DNA from: Longimicrobium sp.
GTDB taxonomy: Bacteria > Gemmatimonadota > Gemmatimonadetes > Longimicrobiales > Longimicrobiaceae
DNA length: 64,000 nt
Direction of reading: 5' to 3'
Assembly: GCA_036389135.1 (NCBI GenBank)
Contig: DASVQP010000061.1
Coordinates: forward strand, 53,718 to 117,717
Shown in pieces: positions 7,667-16,213 of the stretch. The notes beneath the pieces are model-generated. The model ran no database searches, was not told the origin of the DNA, and worked only from the letters and a program-made list of their open reading frames with translations. Positions within the stretch are counted from its first letter, which is position 1. The number at the start of each line of letters is the position of its first letter. Position numbers and translations under genes: made by a program.

Positions 7667-8719
7667 TCATCCCGTCGCGTCCAGGTGGGCGATTGGCTCG
7701 AGGGCGACGCGCGCGAGCTCCCAGGCGAGGTCGCGGAGCGCGGGCGCTCGCTTGAGGCCGGGCGCGGAGACGACGGCGAGCGCCTCGTGGCGGATTCGGC
7801 CCAGCACCGCGCGCAGGGCGCCCGCCGTGCGGAAGCGCTCGGTGGCGCGGCGCACGTCGTCGTCCGGGGTAAGGTCGCGCGGCAGGGCGAGGAGGGTGCG
7901 GAGCCAGGAGGCGTCGCCGGGGTGCAGCGCCACGTGCTCCACCACTAGCGCGCTGACCTTTCCCTCGCGCAGGTCGCTGCCGGGGGCGCCGCGGCCCTTT
8001 TCTCCGTATAGATCCAGCACGTCGTCCTGGAGCTGGAAGAGCACGCCGAGGCCGCGGAACCCACCGGCGAGCGCGCGCGCCTCGTCCGGCGTGTGGCCGG
8101 CCAGGATCGCGGCGCCCTCGACCGGAAGCTGAAAGAGGGCGCCGGTCTTCCCCTCCACGGCGGCTCGGTACGAATCCCAGCCGATGTCGGCGGCGGTGGC
8201 GAGGGCGATCTCCGCCGTCTGGCCGCGCGCGGTGACGGTGGCGTGGCGCGCGACGGCGGTGGTCAGCGCCAGGCGTTGCTCGGCCGGGGCGGGGATGCGC
8301 TCCACCGCCAGGAAGGGGAGCATCAGGAGGAGGTCGCCCGCGTTCACCGCCTGCGCCGCGCCGAAGCGCTGCCAGGTGGTGGGGCGGCCCCGGCGCGTGG
8401 TGTCGCCGTCCTGCAGGTCGTCGTGGATCAGGGTGGCGTTGTGCAGGAGCTCGCACGCGGCGGCCCATCCCGCGCCCCGGCCGCGCTCGCCGCCCAGCAC
8501 CTCCAGCGCCGCAAGCGCCAGCCGTGCGCGCAGGCGTTTCCCCCCTGTCGCCAGGTGCTCGCTCACCATGAGCGCCGCGAGGTCCGTGCGCGGATCGCCG
8601 GCCAGGTCGAGCATCATCTGCTCCACCTCCCTCAGCCCCTCCTCCGAGCTGAGCGCGCGGCTCAGCGGGAGCGGGCGGGGTCGGCGCGCGGGGCGCTCCA
8701 GTATGGCGCGGGCGCTCAT
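7667..8719 (-). CDS. crtE: Polyprenyl (geranylgeranyl) diphosphate synthase
   Basis: A 350-residue trans-isoprenyl diphosphate synthase, expected to supply geranylgeranyl diphosphate for crtB. The first Asp-rich motif is DDLQD (residues 100-104, in LIHDDLQDGDTTRRGRP) and the second is QLQDDVLDLYG. GGKRLRARLALAALE before the first motif is the substrate-binding region. It lies 25 bp after crtL, so the two are probably co-transcribed. Chain length is inferred from the context; residues just before the first motif would decide it experimentally. The N-terminal 20 residues are Arg/Pro-rich and the start could lie slightly further in. Confidence 0.93.
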   Translation of the reverse strand: MSARAILERPARRPRPLPLSRALSSEEGLREVEQMMLDLAGDPRTDLAALMVSEHLATGGKRLRARLALAALEVLGGERGRGAGWAAACELLHNATLIHDDLQDGDTTRRGRPTTWQRFGAAQAVNAGDLLLMLPFLAVERIPAPAEQRLALTTAVARHATVTARGQTAEIALATAADIGWDSYRAAVEGKTGALFQLPVEGAAILAGHTPDEARALAGGFRGLGVLFQLQDDVLDLYGEKGRGAPGSDLREGKVSALVVEHVALHPGDASWLRTLLALPRDLTPDDDVRRATERFRTAGALRAVLGRIRHEALAVVSAPGLKRAPALRDLAWELARVALEPIAHLDATG

Positions 8720-8744
8720 GCGGCTCCTCTGGTTTTCCGGTGCA

Positions 8745-9995
8745 TCATCCCGCCCTCACCGCCGTCTGCAGGAGCGACGCGGCCAGCTCTCGCCCGCCAG
8801 GACCCAGCGTTCCGAGCGCCAGGCGGCGGCGCGTGCCGCCGGTGGCGTGCGTGAACAGGCGCGCCATCACCCCGCTCACCTCGCGCGCCGTCAGCGTGTC
8901 GCCCAGGTAGCCGCGCCAGTCCGCGGCGGGGAGGGCGAAGAAGGTGTCAAAGAACTCGCGCGCCGCGGTGCCGTTCATCCTCACGAGCTGCTCCATTCCG
9001 AAGCGGAAAAGGGCGAAGCGCCGCCGCCGGTCCGCGGGCCAGATCGCGTCCCACGCCGCCGCCGTCGCGGATTCCGGGGTGGAGCCAGGCACGTCCAGCG
9101 CGGCTGCGACCGCGTCCGCCAGCACAGGCGCGGCGGCAAGAGAGCGCGCGAGCGAGTAGCCGGTCGCGGGGTGCACGAAGCCGCCCGCCGCGCCGAAGCC
9201 CACCACCCGCGCGTGCCGGCTCGGTGGGGCGCCGCCCATCGGGATCCACACCTCCTCGCGATCCACCACGCGCCGCACGCGCACGCCCAGCCCTTCCAGC
9301 CGCCGCCAGAGGCGCGCTTCCAGCAGCGCCAGCGGGAGCGCGGGGCGGGCCGCCAGCGCCGTCTCCTCCACGAAGATGCGTCCGTCGCCGAGCGGGAAGG
9401 CGTACAGGAAGGTGGGGAAGCCGCCCTGCTCCTCGCCGGGCAGATGGCCGTCGCGCCAGTCCATCAGCACCGCTTCGTCCGATGCAAAGGGGTGCACGTC
9501 GGCCTCGACCGTGAACCCCACGGCCGTCTGGTACGCCGGCGCGGGGCGCTCCTGGCGCGGAAGGAGCGCGGGCCGGTGGCCGGTGGCATCCACGACGATC
9601 CGCGCCTCCACCGTCCCTCCCTCGCGGAGCCGGACCGCCGTCGCCGAGCTCCGCGCGCCGATCCCCGCCGCCGAGCCGTCGATCGTCCGCACGCCCGCGC
9701 GCTCGCAGCGCCCGGCCAGCCAGGCGGCCATGCGCGCGTTGTCCACCCGCGCGTAGCTGCGCTCCAGCCGGTGCGGGCGCCCGGCGTGCACCACCGCGCG
9801 CGCCCAGACGTGGTCGAAGAGCGACGGGATTCCGGCGTCCTCCATCTCGTCCGCCCAGACGCCGTACTTCGCGGGCCAGTGCACCTCGCCCGCGGGACCC
9901 AGCAGCCCCGTGGATACTCCACGCTCCGCCAGGGCGGCCGCGCATGCCAGCGCGGCCGGGCCCTTTCCAACGACGAGCGCATCCAGCATCGTCAT
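8745..9995 (-). CDS. crtL: Lycopene cyclase, plant/cyanobacterial CrtL type
   Basis: A 416-residue FAD/NAD(P)-dependent flavoprotein that would cyclise lycopene end groups. Seen: the N-terminal VVGKGPAALACAAALAERG; YGVWADEMEDAG; VVDATGHRPALL; the cyclase block YQTAVGFTVEADVHPF-x(5)-VLMDWRD; TFLYAFPLGDGRIFVEET; FGAAGGFVHPATGYSLARSL; and FFDTFFALPAADWRGYLG. These match the CrtL family of plants and cyanobacteria rather than proteobacterial CrtY. Whether it forms one or two beta rings cannot be told. The divergent crtC/crtD genes act on open (psi) ends, so a monocyclic product is likely. It is the first gene of the leftward operon; the ATG at 9995 begins MTMLDALVVGKG. Confidence 0.92.
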   Translation of the reverse strand: MTMLDALVVGKGPAALACAAALAERGVSTGLLGPAGEVHWPAKYGVWADEMEDAGIPSLFDHVWARAVVHAGRPHRLERSYARVDNARMAAWLAGRCERAGVRTIDGSAAGIGARSSATAVRLREGGTVEARIVVDATGHRPALLPRQERPAPAYQTAVGFTVEADVHPFASDEAVLMDWRDGHLPGEEQGGFPTFLYAFPLGDGRIFVEETALAARPALPLALLEARLWRRLEGLGVRVRRVVDREEVWIPMGGAPPSRHARVVGFGAAGGFVHPATGYSLARSLAAAPVLADAVAAALDVPGSTPESATAAAWDAIWPADRRRRFALFRFGMEQLVRMNGTAAREFFDTFFALPAADWRGYLGDTLTAREVSGVMARLFTHATGGTRRRLALGTLGPGGRELAASLLQTAVRAG

Positions 9996-10013
9996 GTCTG
10001 GCGGGGTAGAAGG

Positions 10014-10046
10014 TTGCACAAAGCTTATACGTGCTGTACAACGTAT
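10014..10046 (+). promoter_or_regulatory. Candidate promoter and operator between the two crt operons
   Basis: In the rightward direction TTGCAC (10014-10019) and TACAAC (10037-10042) are spaced by 17 bp, a plausible -35/-10 pair for crtC. Over the spacer and -10 lies the inverted repeat ATACGTGCTGTACAACGTAT (10027-10046), 6-bp arms with an 8-bp centre. Its centre contains TGTACA, which fits the T-n-TACA core reported for CarH operators. A regulator bound here could control both divergent operons. Position and sequence are seen; CarH binding is inference. Confidence 0.5.
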
Positions 10047-10086
10047 CAGGACGAGCGTCACACGCCAAGAGGAGCGGAGCGAGCCG

Positions 10087-11193
10087 TTGATCGACATCGG
10101 GAGTACGAACGCCGTGGTATCACCGGATCTACTGAGCGCGCCCGGAGGGTTCGCCTGGTGGTACGCGGACCTCGTGGCGCCCGGCGGCGACGGCGCCGTG
10201 CTGATCTGGTCGTACGGCCTCCCCTTCCTCCCCGGCTACGGGGACGCGGCCCGGCGCGGCGTTCCGCAGCTTCCGTTTCAGCGCCCGTCGCTGAACCTCG
10301 TTGTGTATCGCCGGGGCGCGCCCGTCTTCTACCTCCTCCAGGAGTACCGGGCGGAGGCACCGCCTGCGCGCGCACTTACGGACCAGCAGCGCATCGGCCG
10401 CAGCACCTTTTGGCGCAGTGCGGACGGTGGCCGTTGCACACTGGGTGCCGCGCTCGACTGCGACCTTCCTGGGACGGGTGCGCGCGTGACCGGCACGCTT
10501 CACGTCGAAGGCACGGCCCGCCTCCCGGGTTCGGCGCCCGATTCGGCCGCGCCGCACCTGTGGACGCCGCTGACCGGCCCCGCCACCGGCACCCTGCGCC
10601 TGGAGCTGGACGGCCGCCCCTTTGCGCAGGTCGAAGGGCGCGCGTACCACGACCGCAACGTCGGCCGCGTTCCGCTCCATGACCTGGGAATCGACCGCTG
10701 GATGTGGGGGCGCGTCCCCCTCGCGGACCGTGAGCTGGTCTACTATCTCACCTGGCCGAAGGGCGGCGGCCGCCCGATCCACTTCGGCGTCGAGATCGGC
10801 GCGGATGGATGGATGACGCGCACCGACCTGGGGGTGGAGCTGGGGCGCGAGCGGCGCGCCTTTGGGGGCCTGTCGCGACCCGAGCGCCTCGTCCTGCGCG
10901 CCGCGGATCGTCCCTGGATGGAAGTGGTGCACACACGCGTGGTCGACGCTGGCCCCTTCTACCTGCGCATGCTCTCCGAAGCGCGCACTGCATCCGGCGA
11001 GACGGCGACGGGGTGGAGCGAGCTGTGCCGCCCGGACCGGGTGGACCTGGCGCCGCACCGCCCCTTCGTCCGCATGCGCGTGCACCGGGTGGATGGGCCG
11101 AACTCCATCTGGCTCCCCCTCTTCACCGGTCCGCGCTCCGGGCGCGTGGCTCGACTCCTTCGCTCCATGCTGGCCGGCCGGAGGGCGGTGTGA
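10087..11193 (+). CDS. crtC: Carotenoid 1,2-hydratase (CrtC/hydroxyneurosporene synthase family)
   Basis: About 368 residues, CrtC-family, which adds water across the C1-C2 double bond of an acyclic carotenoid end to give a tertiary hydroxyl. Seen: GGFAWWYADLVAPGGDGAVL near the N-terminus, YHDRNVGRVPLHDLGIDRWMWGR in the centre (the family's HD/HDxN-like core), and WSELCRPDRVDL and FVRMRVHR near the end. The start is uncertain: TTG at 10087 follows AGGAGCGGAG, while GTG at 10114 is an in-frame alternative. It overlaps the next gene by GTGA. In green sulfur bacteria CrtC makes the hydroxyl that CruC glycosylates, and the same gene order here supports that pathway. Confidence 0.88.
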   Translation: MIDIGSTNAVVSPDLLSAPGGFAWWYADLVAPGGDGAVLIWSYGLPFLPGYGDAARRGVPQLPFQRPSLNLVVYRRGAPVFYLLQEYRAEAPPARALTDQQRIGRSTFWRSADGGRCTLGAALDCDLPGTGARVTGTLHVEGTARLPGSAPDSAAPHLWTPLTGPATGTLRLELDGRPFAQVEGRAYHDRNVGRVPLHDLGIDRWMWGRVPLADRELVYYLTWPKGGGRPIHFGVEIGADGWMTRTDLGVELGRERRAFGGLSRPERLVLRAADRPWMEVVHTRVVDAGPFYLRMLSEARTASGETATGWSELCRPDRVDLAPHRPFVRMRVHRVDGPNSIWLPLFTGPRSGRVARLLRSMLAGRRAV

Positions 11194-12323
11194 TTCTCGC
11201 CTGGCTCCTTCTGGCCGCGGCGCCGCTGTTCGTGCTCGCGCTCGTACTCTTCAACCTCGCCGTCTGGCCGCGTGGACGTGCGGATGGACGCATCGCCGGC
11301 CGCGTCTCCGTCCTCATCCCCGCGCGCGACGAGGCGGAGACGATCGAGCGCTGCGCCCGCGCCGTCCTCGCCTGCACGCAACCCCCCGACGAGATCATCG
11401 TGTACGACGACGATTCCTCCGACGGCACGGCCGGCATCGTCGCGCGCCTGGCGGCGGAGGATGCGCGCGTGCGGCTGGTGCGCGGCATTCCGCTGCCGCC
11501 CGGATGGGTGGGGAAGCCGCACGCCTGCCACCGCCTGGCGGAAGCCGCGTCGGGCGAGGTGCTCGTCTTCCTCGACGCCGACACCGAGCCTTCGCCCGAG
11601 TGCCTGGCGCGGATCGGCTCCATCTTCGGCGACTTCCGCGCCGACGTGGTGACCGCCGCCACGCGCCAGGTGACGGGATCGTGGGCGGAGCGCTGGATCA
11701 TCCCGCTCCTCCACCTCACCTACGTCGCGTGGCTCCCGCTCCCGCTCATCTGGCGCTCGCGCGATCCGCGCTTCCTGGTGGCGAACGGCCAGCTTCTCGC
11801 CATCCGCCGCGCCGCCCTCGATGCCGCCGGCGGCTGGCGCTCCGTGCGCGCCGAAGTGGTCGACGACATGGCGCTCTGCCGGCGCGTCAAGGCGACGGGC
11901 GGCCGCGTCGTCTTCGGGGACGGCCACCTCATGGCACGATGCCGAATGTATCGCGGCGCGGGGGAGGTTTGGCGCGGATTCTCCAAGAACCTGGCGGAGG
12001 GGGTGGGCGGCACGGCGGCCGGCGTGCTGGGCGTGATCGCGTTGTACGGGATGGTGTTCGTGGCGCCGTACGTCGGATTGGCGGCGGCGCTGCTGGGGGG
12101 GCGCTCGCTCCTGGCACCGTCGCTCGCCGGCATCGCGGGGAACGCGCTGATTCGCCTCACCCTCGCGTTACGTCTACGGCAGCCGATCGAAGGCATAGTG
12201 CTGCATCCGCTGGCGGTGCTGGGGGCGATGGGGATCGCGGTGAACTCCTTCCGCTGGCGCCGCCGCGGCGACATCCGTTGGCGCGGGCGGCGGTACGCGT
12301 CCCGCGAGGCGAGGCTGGGGTGA
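11190..12323 (+). CDS. Family 2 glycosyltransferase, CruC-like (carotenoid glycosylation)
   Basis: A 377-residue membrane-anchored GT-A glycosyltransferase. An N-terminal membrane segment (about residues 3-24) precedes the catalytic domain VSVLIPARDEAETIERC, with VYDDDSSDGT (Asp 73-75) and the DAD motif FLDADTEP (129-131). PFLVANGQ-like DPRFLVANGQ and EVVDDMALCRRVK follow, then two or three hydrophobic C-terminal segments. The GTG start overlaps the crtC stop by GTGA and is preceded by GGAGG. Position between crtC and an acyltransferase matches the CrtC-CruC-CruD order known for hydroxychlorobactene glucoside laurate, so a carotenoid acceptor is likely; the sugar cannot be told. Confidence 0.82.
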   Translation: MILAWLLLAAAPLFVLALVLFNLAVWPRGRADGRIAGRVSVLIPARDEAETIERCARAVLACTQPPDEIIVYDDDSSDGTAGIVARLAAEDARVRLVRGIPLPPGWVGKPHACHRLAEAASGEVLVFLDADTEPSPECLARIGSIFGDFRADVVTAATRQVTGSWAERWIIPLLHLTYVAWLPLPLIWRSRDPRFLVANGQLLAIRRAALDAAGGWRSVRAEVVDDMALCRRVKATGGRVVFGDGHLMARCRMYRGAGEVWRGFSKNLAEGVGGTAAGVLGVIALYGMVFVAPYVGLAAALLGGRSLLAPSLAGIAGNALIRLTLALRLRQPIEGIVLHPLAVLGAMGIAVNSFRWRRRGDIRWRGRRYASREARLG

Positions 12324-12407
12324 TGCGACCACGCGCGGCACGGAGCCGGGGAGAGCACGGGCAGCCACGCGGGGCTGCCCCTACGAGGCATCGGCGCAAC
12401 ATGCGGC

Positions 12408-12468
12408 GTTCTCCCCCTCCTCCGCCCTGCGCCCCCGCAGGCGGGGGAGGGGGCCGGGGGGAGGGGGC
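12408..12468 (+). repeat. GTTCTCC...GGGGGC palindromic element, solo copy
   Basis: Begins GTTCTCCCCCTCC and ends GGGGGGAGGGGGC, with a hairpin around CCCCCGCAGGCGGGGG. It has the same outer ends as the two copies around the DUF559 gene (2740-2798, 3200-3259) but a diverged centre, and no DUF559 gene is beside it. It sits between the glycosyltransferase and acyltransferase genes. Confidence 0.8.
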
Positions 12469-12477
12469 CCTCCGCGC

Positions 12478-13191
12478 ATGAGCCGCTCCCCCTGGTTCCT
12501 CGCCCTCACGCGCCCGTACGTGCGGCGGCGCCTCGCGCGCGGCCTCGACGGGTTCTACGTGGATGGTCTCGATCAAGCACGTGACGCCGCGCGCCAGGGC
12601 CCCGTCATCCTGGCCGCGAACCACGTGGGATGGTGGGACTCGTTCCTGGTCGTGGCGCTCGATGAGGAGCTCGGTACCGAAGGGTACGCGCTGATGGACG
12701 CGGAAAGCGTACGCCGCCTCCCCTTCTTTGCACGGTTGGGAGCGCTCCCTCTGGACCGCGGGGGTGCGGCCACGTCGCGCGCGGGGCTCAGGGATGCGGC
12801 GGCGAAGCTGAATCGGCCGGGGCGCGCGCTCTGGATCTTCCCGCAGGGCCACCATCGGCCGGCGCACCTCCGCCCGCTCGGCTTCCAGGGAGGCGTCGCG
12901 CTCCTCGCGCGGATGGTGCCGGAGGCATCCATCATCCCCATCGCCATCCAGTACGCCTGGGGCGAAAGGCCCGCCCCCGCCGCATGGGCCCACCTCGGCG
13001 CGCCTATCCCGGCCGCTGGAGCGGACGTGGCGCACGTGGAGCGCGCCGTCGAGGACGGCCTGGCGCGCATCGATGCGGCGCTCGCCGGAAACGCGCGCCC
13101 CTTTCCCGCGCTGGTGGCGCCGCGGGTGAAGTCGCCGGAGCAGGGGATCGGAGCGCGATTGCTGGGCGGGCGCGGGGGTGGCGATGGCTGA
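12478..13191 (+). CDS. PlsC-family acyltransferase, CruD-like
   Basis: A 237-residue member of the lysophospholipid acyltransferase (PlsC) family. The catalytic block is AANHVGWWDSF (a variant of N-H-x4-D, residues about 45-55). The second block IFPQGHHRP stands where most relatives have FPEG-x-R. PLDRGGAATSRAG and a C-terminal Pro-rich tail follow. No transmembrane helix is evident, so it is probably peripheral. By analogy with CruD it would put a fatty acyl chain on the sugar of a carotenoid glycoside. The substitution of Glu by Gln in the FPxG block and the context set it apart from housekeeping PlsC. Its last 8 bases overlap the crtD start. Confidence 0.82.
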   Translation: MSRSPWFLALTRPYVRRRLARGLDGFYVDGLDQARDAARQGPVILAANHVGWWDSFLVVALDEELGTEGYALMDAESVRRLPFFARLGALPLDRGGAATSRAGLRDAAAKLNRPGRALWIFPQGHHRPAHLRPLGFQGGVALLARMVPEASIIPIAIQYAWGERPAPAAWAHLGAPIPAAGADVAHVERAVEDGLARIDAALAGNARPFPALVAPRVKSPEQGIGARLLGGRGGGDG

Positions 13192-14668
13192 CGTCGTGGT
13201 GATCGGCGCCGGCGTCGGCGGCCTGGCGGCGGCGACGCGGCTGGCGGCGCGCGGGCTCTCGGTCGACGTGCTGGAGGCCGGCCCGGGCGTCGGCGGGAAG
13301 CTGAACGTGCGCGTGGTGGAGGGCGTCGAGGTGGACACGGGGCCCAGCGTCCTCACCCTGCCGCGCGCGCTGGACGCCGTATTTCGGGTTGCCGGAAGCT
13401 CGCTCCGGGAGGAGATCTCGCTGCGCGAGCCCGATCCCGCCTTCCGCTACCTGTACCCGGACGGCGTGGAGCTGGACGTGTTCGTGCGGCCGGAGGAGAC
13501 GGTCGAGTCGGTGCGCTCCACGCTCGGCACGCAGGCGGCGGACGACTTCGCGGAATTCCTGCGCTACGCCGCGCGCATCTGGGACGCGGCGGCGCCGCAC
13601 TTCGTCTACGGGCCTGCGCCCACGCCCGCGACGCTGGCCCGTGGCGGGCTGGCGTCGCTCGCGCTGCTTCCGCGCATCGATCCGCTGCGCAGGATGTGGG
13701 GCGCGATCCGCGCGCGCGTCCGCTCGCCGCACCTGCGCTGGCTGCTGGCGCGCTACGCGACGTACAACGGCTCGGACCCGCGCCGCGCGCCGGCCACCCT
13801 CAACTGCATCGCCCACGTGGAGCTGGCGATGGGCGGCTACGGCGTGGAGGGCGGGATGTACGAGGTCGCGCGCGCCCTGGCCCGCGCGGCCGAGCGCACC
13901 GGAGCCCGCATCCACACGGGCGCGCGCGTGGAGCACATACGCATGAGCGGCGGGCGCGTGCAGGGGGTGGATACGGCGGACGGGCGGCACTGGCCCGCCG
14001 GCGCCATCGTCGGGAATGCGGACGCCGCCCACGTGCTGGACGACCTTCTCCCCCGCGGTACCATCCGGCGCGCTCCGGCGGAGCCATCGATGTCCGGCTG
14101 GGTCGGCATCGTGCGTGCCCGCCGGCGCTTGGGAGCGGAGGCGCGGGTCGCGCACACCGTGCTCTTCCCAGGCACCTACATGGACGAGTTCGCGGACGTC
14201 TTCGACCGCGGCATCCCTCCCGCCGAGCCGACGGTCTACCTGTGCGCGCAGGAGGCGTGTCACGGCCGCACCGGATGGGCCGATGACGAACCGCTCTTCG
14301 TCATGGCCAACGCCCCCGCCGAGCCCGCCGCCGGCCCCCGCGCCGCCGAAGCGTGGCTCCGCCTGCGCGAAACGGTGATGCAGCGGCTGCGCCCCGCCGG
14401 CCTCGTGGCAGAGCACGACGTTCTGGCGTGGGAGCGCACACCGACCGACCTCGCGACGGAGTTCCCGGGGAGCCGGGGAAGCATCTACGGCGCGGCATCC
14501 AACTCGCCGCTGGCCGCCTTTCGCAGGCCGCCCAACCGGGTCGCGGGGGTGCGCGGGCTCTACCTTGCATCCGGGAGCGCGCACCCGGGCGGCGGGGTGC
14601 CGCTGTGCGTCCTATCGGGCGAAGCGGCCGCGCGCGCGCTCCTCGCCGACCGCGGGATGGAACCGTAG
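13184..14668 (+). CDS. crtD: CrtD-like carotenoid 3,4-desaturase (CrtI superfamily)
   Basis: A 494-residue FAD-dependent desaturase paralogous to crtI. Seen: VVVIGAGVGGLAAATRLAARG, VLEAGPGVGGK, VDTGPSVLTLPRALD, and the C-terminal YLASGSAHPGGGVPLCVLSGEAAA. The divergence from crtI at 5953-7473 and linkage with crtC suggest the 1-hydroxycarotenoid 3,4-desaturase role of CrtD rather than a second phytoene desaturase. The ATG at 13184 lies inside the end of the acyltransferase gene (8-bp overlap), showing tight operon structure; an in-frame GTG lies six bases upstream. Function by context is likely but not certain. Confidence 0.85.
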   Translation: MADVVVIGAGVGGLAAATRLAARGLSVDVLEAGPGVGGKLNVRVVEGVEVDTGPSVLTLPRALDAVFRVAGSSLREEISLREPDPAFRYLYPDGVELDVFVRPEETVESVRSTLGTQAADDFAEFLRYAARIWDAAAPHFVYGPAPTPATLARGGLASLALLPRIDPLRRMWGAIRARVRSPHLRWLLARYATYNGSDPRRAPATLNCIAHVELAMGGYGVEGGMYEVARALARAAERTGARIHTGARVEHIRMSGGRVQGVDTADGRHWPAGAIVGNADAAHVLDDLLPRGTIRRAPAEPSMSGWVGIVRARRRLGAEARVAHTVLFPGTYMDEFADVFDRGIPPAEPTVYLCAQEACHGRTGWADDEPLFVMANAPAEPAAGPRAAEAWLRLRETVMQRLRPAGLVAEHDVLAWERTPTDLATEFPGSRGSIYGAASNSPLAAFRRPPNRVAGVRGLYLASGSAHPGGGVPLCVLSGEAAARALLADRGMEP

Positions 14669-14678
14669 CACCTGGAAG

Positions 14679-15428
14679 ATGATGGAACCACTGCGAAAAC
14701 TCCGCGCGCTCGGCGTGCTGGCCGCGCTCCCCCTCTGTGCCTCCGCCCGCGGCGCGGACGTGTGGGAGGGACGCTACGCCATGGAGCTGCGCGTGGGGAG
14801 CATCGCGCGCGTGCCGGTGATCGGCGCCCAGAGGAGCGTCACCCGCTCCCTTCTGCTGGTCGAGGTGGAGCGCCGCGCGGGCCGTCTGGTGCAGCGCCAG
14901 CGCGTCTGCGACGTCGACATCAACAGCCCGCGCCTGAGGATGACGGTACCGACGGCCTTCGTGCGCGCCCTCGCCCCACGCGAGTATCCGGCCGACGTAC
15001 GCGGCGACGCGCCGGACCGCAGCTACACGGCGGACTCCGGAGTGGACCACGTGGGCTACGACCCGCGTCTCACCGGCGGCGCGCTCCCGCGGGATGCGCG
15101 CTCCCCCGGCGTGGTGGACAGCGACGGCGACGGCGCGCCCGGCGCCACGGTCATCGCCCACTTTCCGGTAGTCGGCCGCGTGCGCTTCTTCGTCGCCCAG
15201 CGCGCGCACGTGGTCTTGCACGGCCGCCGCACGTCGGACGACCGCGTGGAGGGGGACGTGGAAGTGCGCCTGCTGGAGCAGCGCACGCTGGGCGCATCGA
15301 ACCGGATGTTCGCCCGCACCCTCCCGTTGCGCCCCGATCCGGGCACCAGCGGCTTCACCATGGTGCGGACCGACGCCGCCGGCTGCGACGCGCTGATCAA
15401 GGATGCGCGCACGATCTTCGCGCGCTGA
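14679..15428 (+). CDS. Secreted protein of unknown function at the end of the crt operon
   Basis: A 249-residue protein with a signal peptide (LRKLRALGVLAALPLCASARG, cleavage near ARG-AD). The mature part is beta-rich and has no family I recognise. The segment VVDSDGDGAPGAT is a D-x-D-x-D-G loop of the kind that binds calcium, and two or three Cys residues (QRVCDVD, AAGCDALI) could form a disulphide. It begins 10 bases after crtD stops, in the same direction, so it is probably the last gene of the rightward carotenoid operon. A role in pigment handling in the periplasm or outer membrane is possible but unproven. The start is the first of two adjacent ATGs. Confidence 0.7.
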   Translation: MMEPLRKLRALGVLAALPLCASARGADVWEGRYAMELRVGSIARVPVIGAQRSVTRSLLLVEVERRAGRLVQRQRVCDVDINSPRLRMTVPTAFVRALAPREYPADVRGDAPDRSYTADSGVDHVGYDPRLTGGALPRDARSPGVVDSDGDGAPGATVIAHFPVVGRVRFFVAQRAHVVLHGRRTSDDRVEGDVEVRLLEQRTLGASNRMFARTLPLRPDPGTSGFTMVRTDAAGCDALIKDARTIFAR

Positions 15429-15448
15429 ACCCCCGCATACAACGACGC

Positions 15449-16213
15449 ATGCCCGGCCGCCCCTACGTCCTCGCCGAAGCCACCTGGAAGACGGTGGAGC
15501 ACACGCCGTACACGGTGGCGGTGCTCCCCTGGGGCGCCACCGAGCCCCACAACTATCACCTCCCGTACGCCACCGACATCATCCAGTGCGACCACGTCGC
15601 CGCCGAGGCCGCGCGCCGCGCCTGGGAGCGGGGGACGCGCGCGGTGGTGCTCCCCACCGTGCCCTTTGGCGTGCAGACGGGGCAGCTCGACCTCAAGCTC
15701 GCGCTCAACCTGAACCCCAGCACCCAGGCCGCCGTCCTGGCCGACCTGGTGAATGCGCTGGCCGGGCAGGGAATCCACCGTCTGGTGCTGCTGAACGGCC
15801 ACGGCGGCAACGACTTCCGGCAGATGATCCGCGAGCTGCAGCCGCGCAGCCGCGTCTTCATCTGCACCGTCAACTGGTGGAACTGCGTGGACCCGAAGCC
15901 CTTCTTCGCCGACCCCGGCGACCACGCGGGCGAGCTGGAGACGAGCGTGATGATGCACGTCGCGCCCAACCTCGTCCTCCCGCTGGACGAGGCGGGGAGC
16001 GGCGCAGCGCGGCAGTTTCGCGTCGCGGGCCTGCGCGAGGGTTGGGCGTGGGCCCCGCGCCACTGGCGCCAGGTAACGGACGACACCGGCACCGGCAACC
16101 CCTCCGCCTCCACCCCCGAAAAGGGCGCCGCCTTCTTCGACGCCGTCGCCGAGCGCATCTCCACCCTCCTCGCCGACCTCGCCGCCGCGGACCTCGACGC
16201 GCTCTACGAATAG
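15449..16213 (+). CDS. Creatininase-family amidohydrolase
   Basis: A 254-residue creatininase-family protein. Metal-binding motifs are visible: LPWGATEPHNYHLPYATD (Glu, two His and Asp, residues about 27-44) and LLNGHGGNDFRQM, plus DHAGELETSVMM with the conserved Glu. Families of this fold hydrolyse creatinine or related cyclic amides, or act in cofactor pathways such as mycofactocin or FAPy deformylation; the substrate cannot be set from sequence. The length is normal. It starts 20 bases after the preceding gene and may share its transcript, but a carotenoid role is not expected. Confidence 0.85.
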   Translation: MPGRPYVLAEATWKTVEHTPYTVAVLPWGATEPHNYHLPYATDIIQCDHVAAEAARRAWERGTRAVVLPTVPFGVQTGQLDLKLALNLNPSTQAAVLADLVNALAGQGIHRLVLLNGHGGNDFRQMIRELQPRSRVFICTVNWWNCVDPKPFFADPGDHAGELETSVMMHVAPNLVLPLDEAGSGAARQFRVAGLREGWAWAPRHWRQVTDDTGTGNPSASTPEKGAAFFDAVAERISTLLADLAAADLDALYE

